From: Paraburkholderia aromaticivorans
GTDB lineage: Bacteria > Pseudomonadota > Gammaproteobacteria > Burkholderiales > Burkholderiaceae
Length of the DNA: 64,000 nt
Reading direction: 5' to 3'
Assembly: GCF_002278075.1 (NCBI RefSeq)
Contig: NZ_CP022989.1
Coordinates: 3,658,001-3,722,000 of the forward strand
The position numbers and the translations under genes were made by a program. How positions within the stretch are numbered: the first letter of the stretch is position 1; every line of letters starts with the position of its first letter. Below, piece by piece: positions 53,763 through 63,376 of the stretch. The notes beneath the pieces were generated by a model, which worked only from the letters and a program-made list of their open reading frames with translations, was not told the DNA's origin and did no database searches.

Positions 53763-54177
53763 GTTGTTCGCTGCCTTGTTGTTCACAGGTTCTGGCCGCG
53801 CCCCTCCCGAGCACGACACTGCCGGTTCGCGGCGTGCGCTGCGTTCTGCCGGCCCCACGCGGACGGCGATCGATTGTTGTTGTCCCGCGCCGCATTCCGT
53901 CGACACAAGGAAAACGAGTCGATATGCATTGGTTTTAAGTTCTGGCTGATGACATGTTGATGACGCCGCTGCGGCGCGAGCCTCGTTCGGCTTGTTCGGC
54001 TTGTTCGGCTTGTTCGGCTTGTTCGGCTTGTTCGGCTTGTTCGGCTTGTTCGAATTGTTAGCCCTTGGCTCTGGAGCAGACGTTTGCGGCGCGCAGTCTT
54101 AAGCCTTTCGGCCGATGTTCGCCTGCGCCCGCTTTGCGCTATGCTGGATTGCCGACTCTCTTCTCACGGAGCACGTC
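53763..54177. other. Intergenic region with 9-bp tandem repeat
   Basis: 415 bp with no convincing gene. The main feature is the tandem repeat at 53985-54056. Confidence 0.5.
53985..54056. repeat. 9-bp tandem repeat, seven perfect units plus one
   Basis: GTTCGGCTT repeated seven times, then GTTCGAATT. It is non-coding as far as can be seen and lies 122 bp upstream of a small acidic protein gene. Confidence 0.95.
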
Positions 54178-54366
54178 ATGACCAGCAAGAAGCAGCACGC
54201 CACTCACACCGCCGAAACGCGGACACCCGCGGAGTCCGCCGACAGCCGGCTCGATGAAGCGCTCGAGGAAAGCTTTCCCGCCAGCGATCCGATCGCCGTG
54301 GATATGGGGGATCCGCATCACGCGGAAGACAAGGAAGGAGTTTCGGAGGGAAAGAAGCGGCGCTAG
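54178..54366 (+). CDS. Small acidic protein with ESFPASDP motif
   Basis: Protein of 62 residues. Carries LDEALEESFPASDPIAV, a motif found in many small, uncharacterised proteobacterial proteins, followed by a charged tail. CGGAG precedes the ATG at 54178; a longer frame to 54115 is less likely. Cytoplasmic, probably unstructured apart from the motif. Function unknown. Confidence 0.75.
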   Translation: MTSKKQHATHTAETRTPAESADSRLDEALEESFPASDPIAVDMGDPHHAEDKEGVSEGKKRR

Positions 54367-54627
54367 TCATGCCGCGCTGGCGTCACTGGACACCGCGAAG
54401 CGATGCCGCGAGGGTCGCGCCTGTCAACGCGCATTCGGTGAATCCAACGGGTACGCTTGCGCAACGCGCTTGTCACACAAGGTATCGCAGGGGGCACGTG
54501 CGCACGCATGGCCCGCGCCGCGCTGCGTGAGGATCACGCATAGAGATCACGCACAGCGGGCAGGTGTCGGACGGCACTTTCGATTCCGCGCCGCCCTGTC
54601 CACCCGATCGTCTTCAGACCATCGCCC

Positions 54628-55356
54628 TCAGTGCGCGGGCAAGCCGCTTTCCAGTTGACGCTGCAGTGCACGCACCTGACGCTGCGCGGCACGCAACTGA
54701 TCCTGCGCGGACGCTTTCTGCTGAGCGAGCGCCGTGGCTTCGGCGCGAGTCTGCTGCTGCTGGGTCGCCACAATGGTCTGCTGCTGACGGGCAACATCCA
54801 GGTCGGCCTGCAGACGGTTGGCCCGATCTTGCGACAACGCGATCATCCGCTCCGTGAACGCCTTTTGCGCCTCGAGTTGCGTGCGGCGAATCTCGACGTC
54901 GGACAGTTGCACCGTCTGACGCACGAAATCCTTGTAGATCATGTCGGCACGCGCCGCGTCCTGCGTCTTGATGACTCGCCAGAAATTTTTCTGCTGGAAC
55001 AGCGCCACGTAGTACGTCATCTCCTTGCCGTGAAACAGCAAGCTCGCGCCGTAACTCCCGTTATAAGTGGTGCGCAGTTCGCTCAGATCCGCCCCGTGGA
55101 TCATCTGCTGCAATTCCGCCACATTGCCCGCGGCGGATTGCTTTGCTTCGTCGGGCGTGAGCGCCGACGTTTGGGCCTGCCCTGCCTGCGAAGTTGCCGG
55201 CAACGCCGCCATCGTACCTGGCTGGGAAACAACGCCACCCCCGGCGCCGGCACCCGCGCTGCTGTCCGGCAGAGCCTGCGCATTGACGCCTTGCGCTGCC
55301 CCCATCGCGATGACTGCGGCGAGGGCAATCTGTCGTAGTTTCGACTTTCGGTCCAT
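54628..55356 (-). CDS. DUF2968 family exported protein
   Basis: Protein of 242 residues. Signal peptide (KLRQIALAAVIAMGAAQGVNA), an Ala/Gly-rich segment, then the DUF2968 region (LRTTYNGSYGASLLFHGKEMTYYVALFQQKNFWRVIKT) and a long Gln/Ala-rich coiled coil to the C-terminus (about 145-240). It is a periplasmic or envelope protein of unknown function, frequent in Burkholderiaceae. It is the last gene of the minus-strand run, 47 bp after the sigma-54 activator. Confidence 0.87.
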   Translation of the reverse strand: MDRKSKLRQIALAAVIAMGAAQGVNAQALPDSSAGAGAGGGVVSQPGTMAALPATSQAGQAQTSALTPDEAKQSAAGNVAELQQMIHGADLSELRTTYNGSYGASLLFHGKEMTYYVALFQQKNFWRVIKTQDAARADMIYKDFVRQTVQLSDVEIRRTQLEAQKAFTERMIALSQDRANRLQADLDVARQQQTIVATQQQQTRAEATALAQQKASAQDQLRAAQRQVRALQRQLESGLPAH

Positions 55357-55403
55357 GTAATTCCTGCTTGAACAGTTTTTGTTTTAGTACAACCGTCTCA
55401 TTA

Positions 55404-56795
55404 TTACTCACTTTCGCGTGTTTCGGGCTCTTCGTCGAAAATTTGATACTTGCGCATCTTCTCCCACAGGACCTTGCGGCTGATGCCCAGATAGAGCGCC
55501 GTATCCTGGCGGCGCCAACCGTTTGCGTCGAGCGCGGCCAGCACGCGGTTGCGCTCGGCCATGTCCCATTTGCTGCGGTCCACCAGCACCTCGGCGACGC
55601 TCTCGGCCGGCACCGGCTGGCTGGTGCGCGCCAGCGCGAGAAGCCGTTGCAGGCGCGCCGCATCCCACGCGCCGATCTGGCGCACGGTCACGCCGATGCG
55701 CTCGGCCAGGTTGCGCAACTCGCGCACGTTGCCGGGGAAATACGTGTCGGCGACGGCATCGGCGAGCCAGTACGGCAGATCCGGCAAAGCAGCGAGACGC
55801 TCGGTGCCGACGATCTGCGCGATGAACGCCTTGAAGATGGCGATCTTGTCGACGGCACCCCGCTCTTCGAGTGACGGAATCTTCAACTCGATCACGGCGA
55901 GCCGGTAGTACAGGTCGGCGCGAAACGTGCCGTCCTTCACCAGTTGCGGCAGCAGTTTGTTGGTCGCCGCCACCAGCCGGAAGTCGAGCTTCACGGGCGT
56001 GGCCGAACCGATGCGCGTGACGGCGCTGTCTTCGAGCACGCGCAGCAGCTTGACCTGCTGATAGAGCGGCAGATCGCCGATTTCGTCGAGGAACAGCGTG
56101 CCGCCGTCGGCCTGTTCGAAATAGCCTTTGTGCGCGACCACAGCGCCGGTAAACGAGCCTTTCGAGTGACCGAAAAAGAGCGACTCGAAGAGGCCATCCG
56201 GAATCGCGCCGCAATTCACCGCGACGAACGGGCCTTGCCCGTAGCGGCTATGTTTTTCGTGCAGCAGTTGCGCGATGCGCTCCTTGCCGACGCCGGTTTC
56301 GCCGTGCACCAGCACGCTCGTGTCGCAATCGGCGAAGGTGTCGACTTCGTGCAGCAGCGCCTGCATGCACTCCGAGTTCGCGATCATCGCGTCGGACTCG
56401 TGCGTCTTGGCACTGTGCGCGCGCATTTGCAGCACGAGCTTCATGACCATGCCGCGCAATTCGGCGCAGGTGAAGTCGAGCGGCAGAATATGCGAGTACT
56501 CGGACGGGTACGTGGCCGGATCGTGCTCGCGCGGCGCGGCGCCGACCCACACCACGGGGATGCCGTGCGCCGCCTGCCAGTCGCGCAGGATCAGCGCGCC
56601 GCTGTCGATCACCGACACGCTGATGATCGCGAGCGACGGCCGCAGCGCGGTCCGCTCGGGCGAGATCGCGATATCGTCCGCACGGATCACTTCGACATCG
56701 AAGCTCGCCATGCAGCGCGCGACCCGGTCGACGATGTCGGCCTTGCCCTCCCAGACGTAGATATCGAGTTCCTCGATTTTGGTGGTGGTTCTCAT
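55404..56795 (-). CDS. Sigma-54-dependent Fis-family activator with pseudo-receiver
   Basis: Protein of 463 residues. N-terminal domain (about 1-125) has a receiver-like pattern but no phospho-acceptor Asp at the expected strand end ([11 protein letters not shown]). The AAA+ core has Walker [10 protein letters not shown], the sigma-54 contact loop GSFTGA (canonical GAFTGA), Walker [14 protein letters not shown] and the R-finger region [18 protein letters not shown]. The C-terminal Fis HTH is [32 protein letters not shown]. It follows tadG by 10 bp and may regulate the tad operon, probably without phosphorylation. Confidence 0.92.
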   Translation of the reverse strand: MRTTTKIEELDIYVWEGKADIVDRVARCMASFDVEVIRADDIAISPERTALRPSLAIISVSVIDSGALILRDWQAAHGIPVVWVGAAPREHDPATYPSEYSHILPLDFTCAELRGMVMKLVLQMRAHSAKTHESDAMIANSECMQALLHEVDTFADCDTSVLVHGETGVGKERIAQLLHEKHSRYGQGPFVAVNCGAIPDGLFESLFFGHSKGSFTGAVVAHKGYFEQADGGTLFLDEIGDLPLYQQVKLLRVLEDSAVTRIGSATPVKLDFRLVAATNKLLPQLVKDGTFRADLYYRLAVIELKIPSLEERGAVDKIAIFKAFIAQIVGTERLAALPDLPYWLADAVADTYFPGNVRELRNLAERIGVTVRQIGAWDAARLQRLLALARTSQPVPAESVAEVLVDRSKWDMAERNRVLAALDANGWRRQDTALYLGISRKVLWEKMRKYQIFDEEPETRESE

Positions 56796-56805
56796 CTTGG
56801 ATAGG

Positions 56806-58587
56806 CTAGTTGACCAGTTGCGCGACGCCGCACGTCAGCAACATGTTGTGGACCGTCGCAGTGCCGACCTGAACGCCCAACAGGGACAGCGTCGGGACGA
56901 GGACTGCGTCGAGCAGGTTGAAAACGGGTTGGAGCGCCGTCGACAATACGGGCGCGAGGGCCGCGAGCAAGGGCTTGGTGACCGTTGTCAGATCAAGCCC
57001 CGCAGCGGTCACTTGCAGCAGGTTAGGCAACGCCTTGAGTAGCTGCGCGGTTAGCGTCGACGCGTCGCTTCCGACGGCATTGGAATTGACGGTGATCGAC
57101 GAGTCGAAACTGCCGGATGAACCGTTGAACGTAATGGGCTGCGGCGAAGGCGGCGCCAATGGCAATTGGCCCGTCCCACCAAGCGCGATCTGCGTGAGGT
57201 CGATCGTGCCGGTCAGAATGGTCCACGCCGTAACGTCAGCGATGTTGATCAAGCCGCCGCAAGCCGCGTTTGCCCCGAGGCAGACCGTAGCAATACTCGG
57301 AGCGACCTGAATCGTGGCCTTGGTCGCCGCCTTGGTCGATTCGCAGCCGACCGAGCTGAGTGAGGCAGTGCCCTGCGCACTCGTCAACGAAAGCATGATC
57401 GGGGTATTGAGAGCGGCGATGCTGATCGAGCCGATGCCGAGATTCAGGCTGATCGGCGTGAACATCACCGGCAACAGATTCACACTCGCGTTGATCACCG
57501 CCGTGCGCGCTTGAGTCCGGTAGGTCCCGTCGGCCGAGGTGCCGCCCTCGCCCACCGCCAGCACGGGCGGGTGGATGATCTGCAGCGAAATGCCCGCCAC
57601 GCCGGCCAGCCCGGCCGCCACATTGATCACCGGCGCGCTGCCCTGGCCGCTGTCCGGACCGCGCTGCGCGATCTGCGCGGCCACCAGCAACGCATCGAAC
57701 GCGTTGATCGTCGCGCTCGCCGCGGCATTCGGATTGGCGAGGCCGAGCGCGAGCAGTCCGGGCGCGGACGGACCGCCGTCGCCGATCGCGATGTTCTGCC
57801 CGCCGGGAATCGCCACGGCCACCTTCTGCAGAATCGCCGCGTTGACGGTGTCGCCGCCCGCCTGCAGCGCGCTGACCATCGCGACCATCAGTTGCTGAAA
57901 ACTCACCGTGGTGCCGAGCAGTCCTTTCATCGTCGCGGCGCCGAGCGCCACCTTCAGATCCTCCAGTTTGACGTGCGCCGTCGCGAGACTCTGCGTATCG
58001 CCCACGCTCAGCGACACGCTGGTGTTCAGCAAGCCGCCGAGGATCGCATTCAACAGCGCCGACTGTTGCGTATTGATGGTCGCGATGCCGGTGCCGAGCG
58101 AGAACGCATCGATATTGGAAGCGAACGCGGTGGCCGTCGCCGAGACGTTGCGGCTCGGTCCGAGGAAGAAGTACGGCACGCGTTGGGTCGTCTTCACCTG
58201 CACCGCATTGAGCGGGTTGCCGCTGGTGCCGAAGTAGGTGTTCGAACTCGTATCCCAGCGGCCGCACGTGGTGCCGATGGTCGTGGTGCTGCCGGTCTTG
58301 AAGCCGTTGGCGGCCGCATTCTGCTGCGCCGCCGTGGCGGCCGTCGCGCAGCCGCCCGAGGAGGCGACCATCTGGACCGCCGCCATCGCCGCCAGATCGG
58401 CCGTGCGCTGCAACTGCCTGCGCGCGAAATACACGTTGCCGACATCGATCGCGCCGAGCGCCGCGATCGCCAGACTCAACCAGATCGCCGCGACCACCGC
58501 GACCGCGCCATGCTGACGGCGCGCGCTCGCGCGCCGCGCACGTGAATGGCGCGCCGTCAGGGGCATGGCGAAAGGCACTGTGCGCAT
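56806..58587 (-). CDS. tadG: TadG-like pilus assembly protein
   Basis: Protein of about 593 residues. N-terminal TadE/TadG pattern: a basic stretch, then [46 protein letters not shown] containing the transmembrane helix. The remaining 540 residues are a large Ala/Gly/Thr-rich periplasmic domain with few charges. It participates in tight-adherence (Flp) pilus assembly. ATG at 58587, one base after the previous stop. Confidence 0.87.
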   Translation of the reverse strand: MRTVPFAMPLTARHSRARRASARRQHGAVAVVAAIWLSLAIAALGAIDVGNVYFARRQLQRTADLAAMAAVQMVASSGGCATAATAAQQNAAANGFKTGSTTTIGTTCGRWDTSSNTYFGTSGNPLNAVQVKTTQRVPYFFLGPSRNVSATATAFASNIDAFSLGTGIATINTQQSALLNAILGGLLNTSVSLSVGDTQSLATAHVKLEDLKVALGAATMKGLLGTTVSFQQLMVAMVSALQAGGDTVNAAILQKVAVAIPGGQNIAIGDGGPSAPGLLALGLANPNAAASATINAFDALLVAAQIAQRGPDSGQGSAPVINVAAGLAGVAGISLQIIHPPVLAVGEGGTSADGTYRTQARTAVINASVNLLPVMFTPISLNLGIGSISIAALNTPIMLSLTSAQGTASLSSVGCESTKAATKATIQVAPSIATVCLGANAACGGLINIADVTAWTILTGTIDLTQIALGGTGQLPLAPPSPQPITFNGSSGSFDSSITVNSNAVGSDASTLTAQLLKALPNLLQVTAAGLDLTTVTKPLLAALAPVLSTALQPVFNLLDAVLVPTLSLLGVQVGTATVHNMLLTCGVAQLVN

Positions 58588-58588
58588 G

Positions 58589-59008
58589 TCAGTACGATCC
58601 GCCGCTGCTGCCGCTGCTCCCACTGCTGCCGCCGAGCCCGCTGTTCACGCCCATCGCGCCGCTGCCGCCGTTGCCGGTATTCAACGTGGAACCGTACAGA
58701 TCGGGGATCTTGCTCTTGAACGATTCCATGTAACGACGGTACGCCAGCCCGGCTTCCGCGCCGAGCGTCGGCAGCGCCGGCGCGGCTTGCGTATTGCTGC
58801 TCTGCAGGTCGAGCCATGTGCGGGCCGCGTGACCCACTTCATCGGCCCGCATCGCCGGCTGCGCGGCCTGCTCCGGCTGCGCCGTTGCGCCCGTCTGCGC
58901 CATCGCGCAGACGCCCGCGCCCAGCAGCGCGCCGGCCGTCGCAGCCGTGGCCAGCCACCGGCACGGCCTCGACGCCCGCCAACCCCGCTTCATTATTCTG
59001 TTTTTCAT
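58589..59008 (-). CDS. DUF3613 protein of the tad locus
   Basis: Protein of 139 residues with a signal peptide (WLATAATAGALLGAGVCAMAQ), a short helical region (RADEVGHAARTWLDLQSSN, YRRYMESFK) and a Gly/Ser-rich tail. DUF3613 proteins occur in Burkholderia tad operons. Probably periplasmic; function unknown. Confidence 0.82.
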   Translation of the reverse strand: MKNRIMKRGWRASRPCRWLATAATAGALLGAGVCAMAQTGATAQPEQAAQPAMRADEVGHAARTWLDLQSSNTQAAPALPTLGAEAGLAYRRYMESFKSKIPDLYGSTLNTGNGGSGAMGVNSGLGGSSGSSGSSGGSY

Positions 59009-59059
59009 TGTTGCTCCATGATTGCCTGATGCCTCAGCACGAAGTCGCCGCGCGCCCGC

Positions 59060-59908
59060 TCATTGCGAGAAACGCTGCAACAGGCGCGGCGCGGGTTCGA
59101 TGCCCTGCGCGCTCGCGACCGTGCGCGCGCCCCCCGCGCCCAACGGCGGTTGCGCGGGCGCGCCGCGTGCTTGCGCGCGTCCTGCCGCAGCCACCTTCGC
59201 CGCATCGCTGCGGATCGCGGCGCGCACGTCCGGCGCGAGTTTCTGCTGGTTCATCACCGCCAGCGCCTGCGCCTGGTCGCCACTGGCGAGCAGATAGAGC
59301 GCGAGGTTGCTGACGATCTTCGGATTGGTCTGATCGAGTTCGGCCGCCTTCATGAGCGGCACGCGCGCGCCGTCCACGTCACCGTTGCGCAGACGCGCAT
59401 AGCCGAGGTCCGACAGCGTCGCCGCATCGGTCGGCGCGAGTTGAACCGCCTGCTGCAATTCCTGCGCGGCGCGCGCGAAGTCGCCGGCCGCGCCGGCGAT
59501 CAGCCCGAGCCCGCGATAGCCGCGCGTGGCGAGCGGCGTCTTCAGCAGTTCTCCGTACGCGGTCGCGGCGGCGCCCGGCTGGTCGGTCATGCGCAGCGCG
59601 TCGGCGCGCAGCAGGATCGAATCGGGGCTCGCGCCGTATTGCTTGTCGTACGCATCGATATGCGCGAGCGAAGCGAAGTACAGCCCCTGCGATTGCATCT
59701 TGTCGATCAGGCCAAGGTACATGCCGGGCGTGTCCGGCGCGGGATCCCGGTTGGCCTGCTGGGCCAGCACGGCGCGCTCGGCCTGCGGACCGACGCCGTA
59801 ACCCGCGAGATCCTTCGACGCACACGCGCCGAGCAGAGCCAGCAAGGCCAGCGCCGCGGCGCAGCGGGCGCCATGTTTGGCGGAATCGAACGAGAGACTG
59901 TGAGTCAT
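59060..59908 (-). CDS. tadD: TadD-like tetratricopeptide lipoprotein
   Basis: Protein of 282 residues. Lipoprotein signal (LALLALLGACASKD, lipobox Cys about residue 29), then TPR-like helical repeats, e.g. GLGLIAGAAGDFARAAQELQQAV, LSDLGYARLRNGDVDGARVPLMKAAELD, and LALYLLASGDQAQALAVM. TadD is the pilotin-like outer-membrane-associated lipoprotein of Flp pilus systems. ATG at 59908. Confidence 0.88.
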   Translation of the reverse strand: MTHSLSFDSAKHGARCAAALALLALLGACASKDLAGYGVGPQAERAVLAQQANRDPAPDTPGMYLGLIDKMQSQGLYFASLAHIDAYDKQYGASPDSILLRADALRMTDQPGAAATAYGELLKTPLATRGYRGLGLIAGAAGDFARAAQELQQAVQLAPTDAATLSDLGYARLRNGDVDGARVPLMKAAELDQTNPKIVSNLALYLLASGDQAQALAVMNQQKLAPDVRAAIRSDAAKVAAAGRAQARGAPAQPPLGAGGARTVASAQGIEPAPRLLQRFSQ

Positions 59909-59917
59909 GGCAAATCC

Positions 59918-60925
59918 TTAGTGCTTCACCGTGCCTAACGAATGCTGGACAGCCAGCACGCCAGGGCCGGCCGTGACGATCATCAGCGCGGGCAGCAGCG
60001 TGACGATCATCACGCCCGTCATCTTCACGGCGAGCCGGCCGATGCGTTCGCGCAGCATCGCGCGGCGCGTCTCCCGCAGACGGTCGCCGAACTGCTTGAG
60101 CGGTTCCTGCACGGCGCCGCCATGCCGGTCGACCTGCACCAGCAGACGCATCACCGCGCGCAGATCCTCGTTGTCGTAACTCGTCGCGAGCCGGTTCAGC
60201 GACTGTTCGCGCGTGCGGCCGGCGGCGAACTGGCGCTGCGCGATTTCGAGCTCGCCGGCGAGCACCGGCAACATGCCGCGAAAATCGTTGACTACCACCT
60301 GCAAGCCCTGATCGAGCGACAAGCCCACGCCTTGCAGGAGGCGCAGCAAATCGACCAGCAACGGCAATTCGTCGACCACCGCATTGCGGCGCCTGCCGGC
60401 ACGCCGCCGCAACACGAGCTTGGGCAGCATGAAGCCCGCCATCGCCGCGATGATCACCAGCGCGACATGCCGCGATCCCTCCAGTCGACCGCTCGCCAGC
60501 GCAGCGGCCAGCGCGGGCAGCACCGTCGCACCTACGAGCCGCGCCACCAGAAAGAGGCCGCGCGTGCGCGTATCCACGAAGCCGCATTGTTCGAGCAGCC
60601 GGCGATCTTCCTCGGCGACGACCTGACGGCCAACCGGCGTATCGAGCCAGCGAATCCCGGTATGCGCGAAGCGCTCGAGCAGGCCTTTGAAACCCGCGGG
60701 CTGCATGCTGCGCGCGGCAGCCTTCGCGCCGCCCGGCGCGCCTTCACCATGGCGTGCCGCCGCGGCGAGCGCCGCGCTTTGCAGCGCACGTTCGTCGAGC
60801 GCGTGCCGCAGCGTGCGTTCGCTGCGCCGCGCGGCCGCCATGCGCGCGAGCAGCAAGCCGGCGATCAGCAGCAAACCGAGCGCGGCCAGAGCGAGTGCGA
60901 GCGCGACGAGTCGGTGAATCTGCAT
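59918..60925 (-). CDS. tadC: TadC-type inner-membrane platform protein (T2SS F)
   Basis: Protein of 335 residues. N-terminal transmembrane helix (MQIHRLVALALALAALGLLL), a cytoplasmic region and the T2SSF domain (VVDELPLLVDLLRLLQGVGLSLDQGLQVV, RAVMRLLVQVDRHGGAVQEPLKQF) with C-terminal helices. It pairs with TadB as the pilus platform. ATG at 60925, 2 bp after the tadB stop; the long open frame to 61687 is an antisense-like artefact. Confidence 0.9.
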   Translation of the reverse strand: MQIHRLVALALALAALGLLLIAGLLLARMAAARRSERTLRHALDERALQSAALAAAARHGEGAPGGAKAAARSMQPAGFKGLLERFAHTGIRWLDTPVGRQVVAEEDRRLLEQCGFVDTRTRGLFLVARLVGATVLPALAAALASGRLEGSRHVALVIIAAMAGFMLPKLVLRRRAGRRRNAVVDELPLLVDLLRLLQGVGLSLDQGLQVVVNDFRGMLPVLAGELEIAQRQFAAGRTREQSLNRLATSYDNEDLRAVMRLLVQVDRHGGAVQEPLKQFGDRLRETRRAMLRERIGRLAVKMTGVMIVTLLPALMIVTAGPGVLAVQHSLGTVKH

Positions 60926-60927
60926 CG

Positions 60928-61998
60928 TCAATTCCTCAGGTTCGCGAGGCGGTACAGCAGATACGCCCCGCCCAGCTGCAGCGCAAACGCCAGATAGACC
61001 AGTTGCCGGCCGGTGGGGTCGAACCACATCGACGCGAAGTACCTGGGATTGGAGAGGATCAGAAAGCCGCCGATGCCTACCGGCAACATCGCCAGCACCC
61101 ACGACGACAGCCGCGTTTCCGCCGACATCGCCACCAGTTCGCGCTCGGCGTGTTCGAGATCGCGCATGAACGAGGCCATACGCTCGAGCATCACGTCGGC
61201 GCGTCCACCGTACTTGACCGACAGACGCAGCACGGCGCCGACCAGTTCGAGTTCGCGCACGCCATAGATCAGCGCGACCTGCGATAGCGCCCGATCGATT
61301 TCGACGCCGGTGCGCAGCATCCGCGATACGTAGTCGAGGCATTCGCGCAACGGCGCCTCGGTGGTTTGCATCGCGGCCTGGAAGGCCGCGGGCACACTGT
61401 TGCCGAGCGTGATCAGACGCACGATGCCGTCGAGAAACAGCGGCAATTGCCGCACGATCTGCTGACGCCGTTTGTTCACTCGCAGCGTCACCAGAAAATA
61501 GAAGAACATCACGCAAGCGCACAACGCGACGCCGGCCGCGAGCGCGCCGCCCACCAGCGCGGCCCAGCCGCACAGCAGCGACACCAGGGTGCCCGCGAGC
61601 GCGGCCGGCGCTTTCGCATGGGCAATGGCCGCACGCGCCATGGCGTGCCGCACCATGAAGCGCACGCGCGCCCGCAGATAACGCCAATGCTCGAGCCAGC
61701 TCGCATCGGCGGGCGGCGCCTGCGGCGCGATCACCGCCTGGGTGGCCCCCGCGCGCGCGGCGGCGCCGCGTGCTCCGCTTGTACCGCTTGCCGGGCCGTT
61801 GCTCATGCCGCCCGCGGCGAGACCGGCCGGCATCGGAGACGCGCCAAACGAGCCGCCGTTAGGGGACGCCATGCGGCTGTCGATATAGCGCTGCGCGCTC
61901 ACCTGGCCTTTGCGTTGCGCACCGCGCTGCCAGAGCAGCAAGGCGAACGCCGCGCAGAGCAGCGCAAGCGCCGCGAAGACCAGGACCGCGCTAGACAT
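60928..61998 (-). CDS. tadB: TadB-type inner-membrane platform protein
   Basis: Protein of 356 residues with an N-terminal transmembrane helix, a Gly/Ala/Pro-rich linker (about 40-95) longer than usual, and the T2SSF domain (LPLFLDGIVRLITLGNSVPAAFQAA, VLRLSVKYGGRADVMLERMASF) plus two C-terminal helices. It works with TadC and the TadA ATPase. ATG at 61998 overlaps the tadA stop by 8 bp. Confidence 0.9.
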   Translation of the reverse strand: MSSAVLVFAALALLCAAFALLLWQRGAQRKGQVSAQRYIDSRMASPNGGSFGASPMPAGLAAGGMSNGPASGTSGARGAAARAGATQAVIAPQAPPADASWLEHWRYLRARVRFMVRHAMARAAIAHAKAPAALAGTLVSLLCGWAALVGGALAAGVALCACVMFFYFLVTLRVNKRRQQIVRQLPLFLDGIVRLITLGNSVPAAFQAAMQTTEAPLRECLDYVSRMLRTGVEIDRALSQVALIYGVRELELVGAVLRLSVKYGGRADVMLERMASFMRDLEHAERELVAMSAETRLSSWVLAMLPVGIGGFLILSNPRYFASMWFDPTGRQLVYLAFALQLGGAYLLYRLANLRN

Positions 61999-63373
61999 TG
62001 AAGCCTCCGCCAAACCCGCCACCACCGCCACCGCCGAAGCCGCCGCCGAAGCCCGCGTTGCCGAACCCATTGGCGGCCTCGCCGCCGCCCAGCGCCTGAC
62101 GGAAGCGCGCCAGCTTCGGCGAGTGCGGATGGATGCCGAGCGAAACCCAGTTGTCGAGCTCGTCGCCTTCCGCGCTCAGGATCGGCTCGTAGCGATACAG
62201 CTCCTGGGTGGCGATGATGTTGTCCGACAGCCCCGTCACTTCCGTGATCGACAGAATGCGCCGGCGCCCGTTGGAAAGCCGGCCGATCTGCACGATGAAG
62301 TCGATTGCATTGGCGATCTGGCGGCGCAGGCTGGACTCGGTGCCCTGAAAGCCCGCGAAGCCCGCCAGCATTTCCAGCCGGTACAGACATTCGCGCGGCG
62401 AACTGGCGTGCACGGTGCCCATCGAGCCGTCGTGGCCGGTGTTCATCGCCTGCAGCATTTCGAGCACTTCGCCGCCGCGCACTTCGCCGACGATGATGCG
62501 GTCCGGCCGCATCCGCAACGTGTTGCGCAGCAGGTCGCGAATCGTCACGACGCCCGCGCCGTCGAAGCCGCCCGGCCGGCTTTCCAGCCGCACCACGTGC
62601 GGGTGGTTCAGCGACAGTTCGGCGGTGTCCTCGATGGTCACGACCCGCTCCGGCTCGGGAATGTGAAACGCCAGCGCATTGAGCAGCGACGTCTTGCCGG
62701 AGCTCGTGCCGCCCGACACCAGCACGTTGCAGCGCGCCGCCACCGCAGCTTCGAGCAGTGCGCCGATTTCCGGACTGTAGGTGCCGTTGCCGAGCAGATC
62801 GTCGGGTCGCATCGGATCCTTGCGGAACTTGCGGATCGAGACGATCGGCCCGTCGATCGAGAGCGGCTCGATCACCACGTTCACGCGCCCGCCGTTCGGC
62901 AAACGCGCATCGACCATCGGATTCGATTCGTCCAGACGCCGGCCGATCGGCGCGAGAATGCGCCGCACGATCCGCAGCAGATGCGCGTTGTCGGCAAAGC
63001 GCACCTGAATGCGCGTCAGAATGCCGTGGCGCGACACGTACACGTCGTTATAGCCGTTGATCAGAATGTCTTCGACGGCCGGGTCGGCGAGCAGATCTTC
63101 GATCGGACCGAAGCCCGCGAGCTCCTTGGTCAGCGCCTCCGCGATCAGGCGCACCTCGCTCTCGTTGATCGGAATGCGGCGCAGCCTGACGAAGCTGTCC
63201 ATCTCCAGATCGACGAACTGGTTGATCGCGTTACGCGACCAGCGGCCGAACTCGGCGCCGAGTTCCTCGATACGCGTGAGCAGATGTTCGTGCGCAGCGT
63301 TCTTGATGTCCTGGAACTGCTGGCTATGCGCGAACGAAGGCGCGTCGTCGGCAAATTCGATGTCTTTTGCCAT
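61991..63373 (-). CDS. tadA: TadA/CpaF-type secretion ATPase
   Basis: ATPase of 460 residues energising Flp pilus assembly. N-terminal helical domain, [27 protein letters not shown], Walker [16 protein letters not shown] (about 240), Asp box TIEDTAEL, Walker [21 protein letters not shown] and the His box [13 protein letters not shown]. The last 25 residues are almost only Gly, Phe and Asn, an unusual low-complexity tail. ATG at 63373, 3 bp after the tadZ stop. Confidence 0.95.
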   Translation of the reverse strand: MAKDIEFADDAPSFAHSQQFQDIKNAAHEHLLTRIEELGAEFGRWSRNAINQFVDLEMDSFVRLRRIPINESEVRLIAEALTKELAGFGPIEDLLADPAVEDILINGYNDVYVSRHGILTRIQVRFADNAHLLRIVRRILAPIGRRLDESNPMVDARLPNGGRVNVVIEPLSIDGPIVSIRKFRKDPMRPDDLLGNGTYSPEIGALLEAAVAARCNVLVSGGTSSGKTSLLNALAFHIPEPERVVTIEDTAELSLNHPHVVRLESRPGGFDGAGVVTIRDLLRNTLRMRPDRIIVGEVRGGEVLEMLQAMNTGHDGSMGTVHASSPRECLYRLEMLAGFAGFQGTESSLRRQIANAIDFIVQIGRLSNGRRRILSITEVTGLSDNIIATQELYRYEPILSAEGDELDNWVSLGIHPHSPKLARFRQALGGGEAANGFGNAGFGGGFGGGGGGGFGGGFNV

Positions 63374-63376
63374 CGT

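Noticed and set aside
53985..54056. CRISPR-like array
   Set aside because: Units are 9 bp, contiguous and without unique spacers; it is a simple tandem repeat. No CRISPR array or cas gene was seen in the window.
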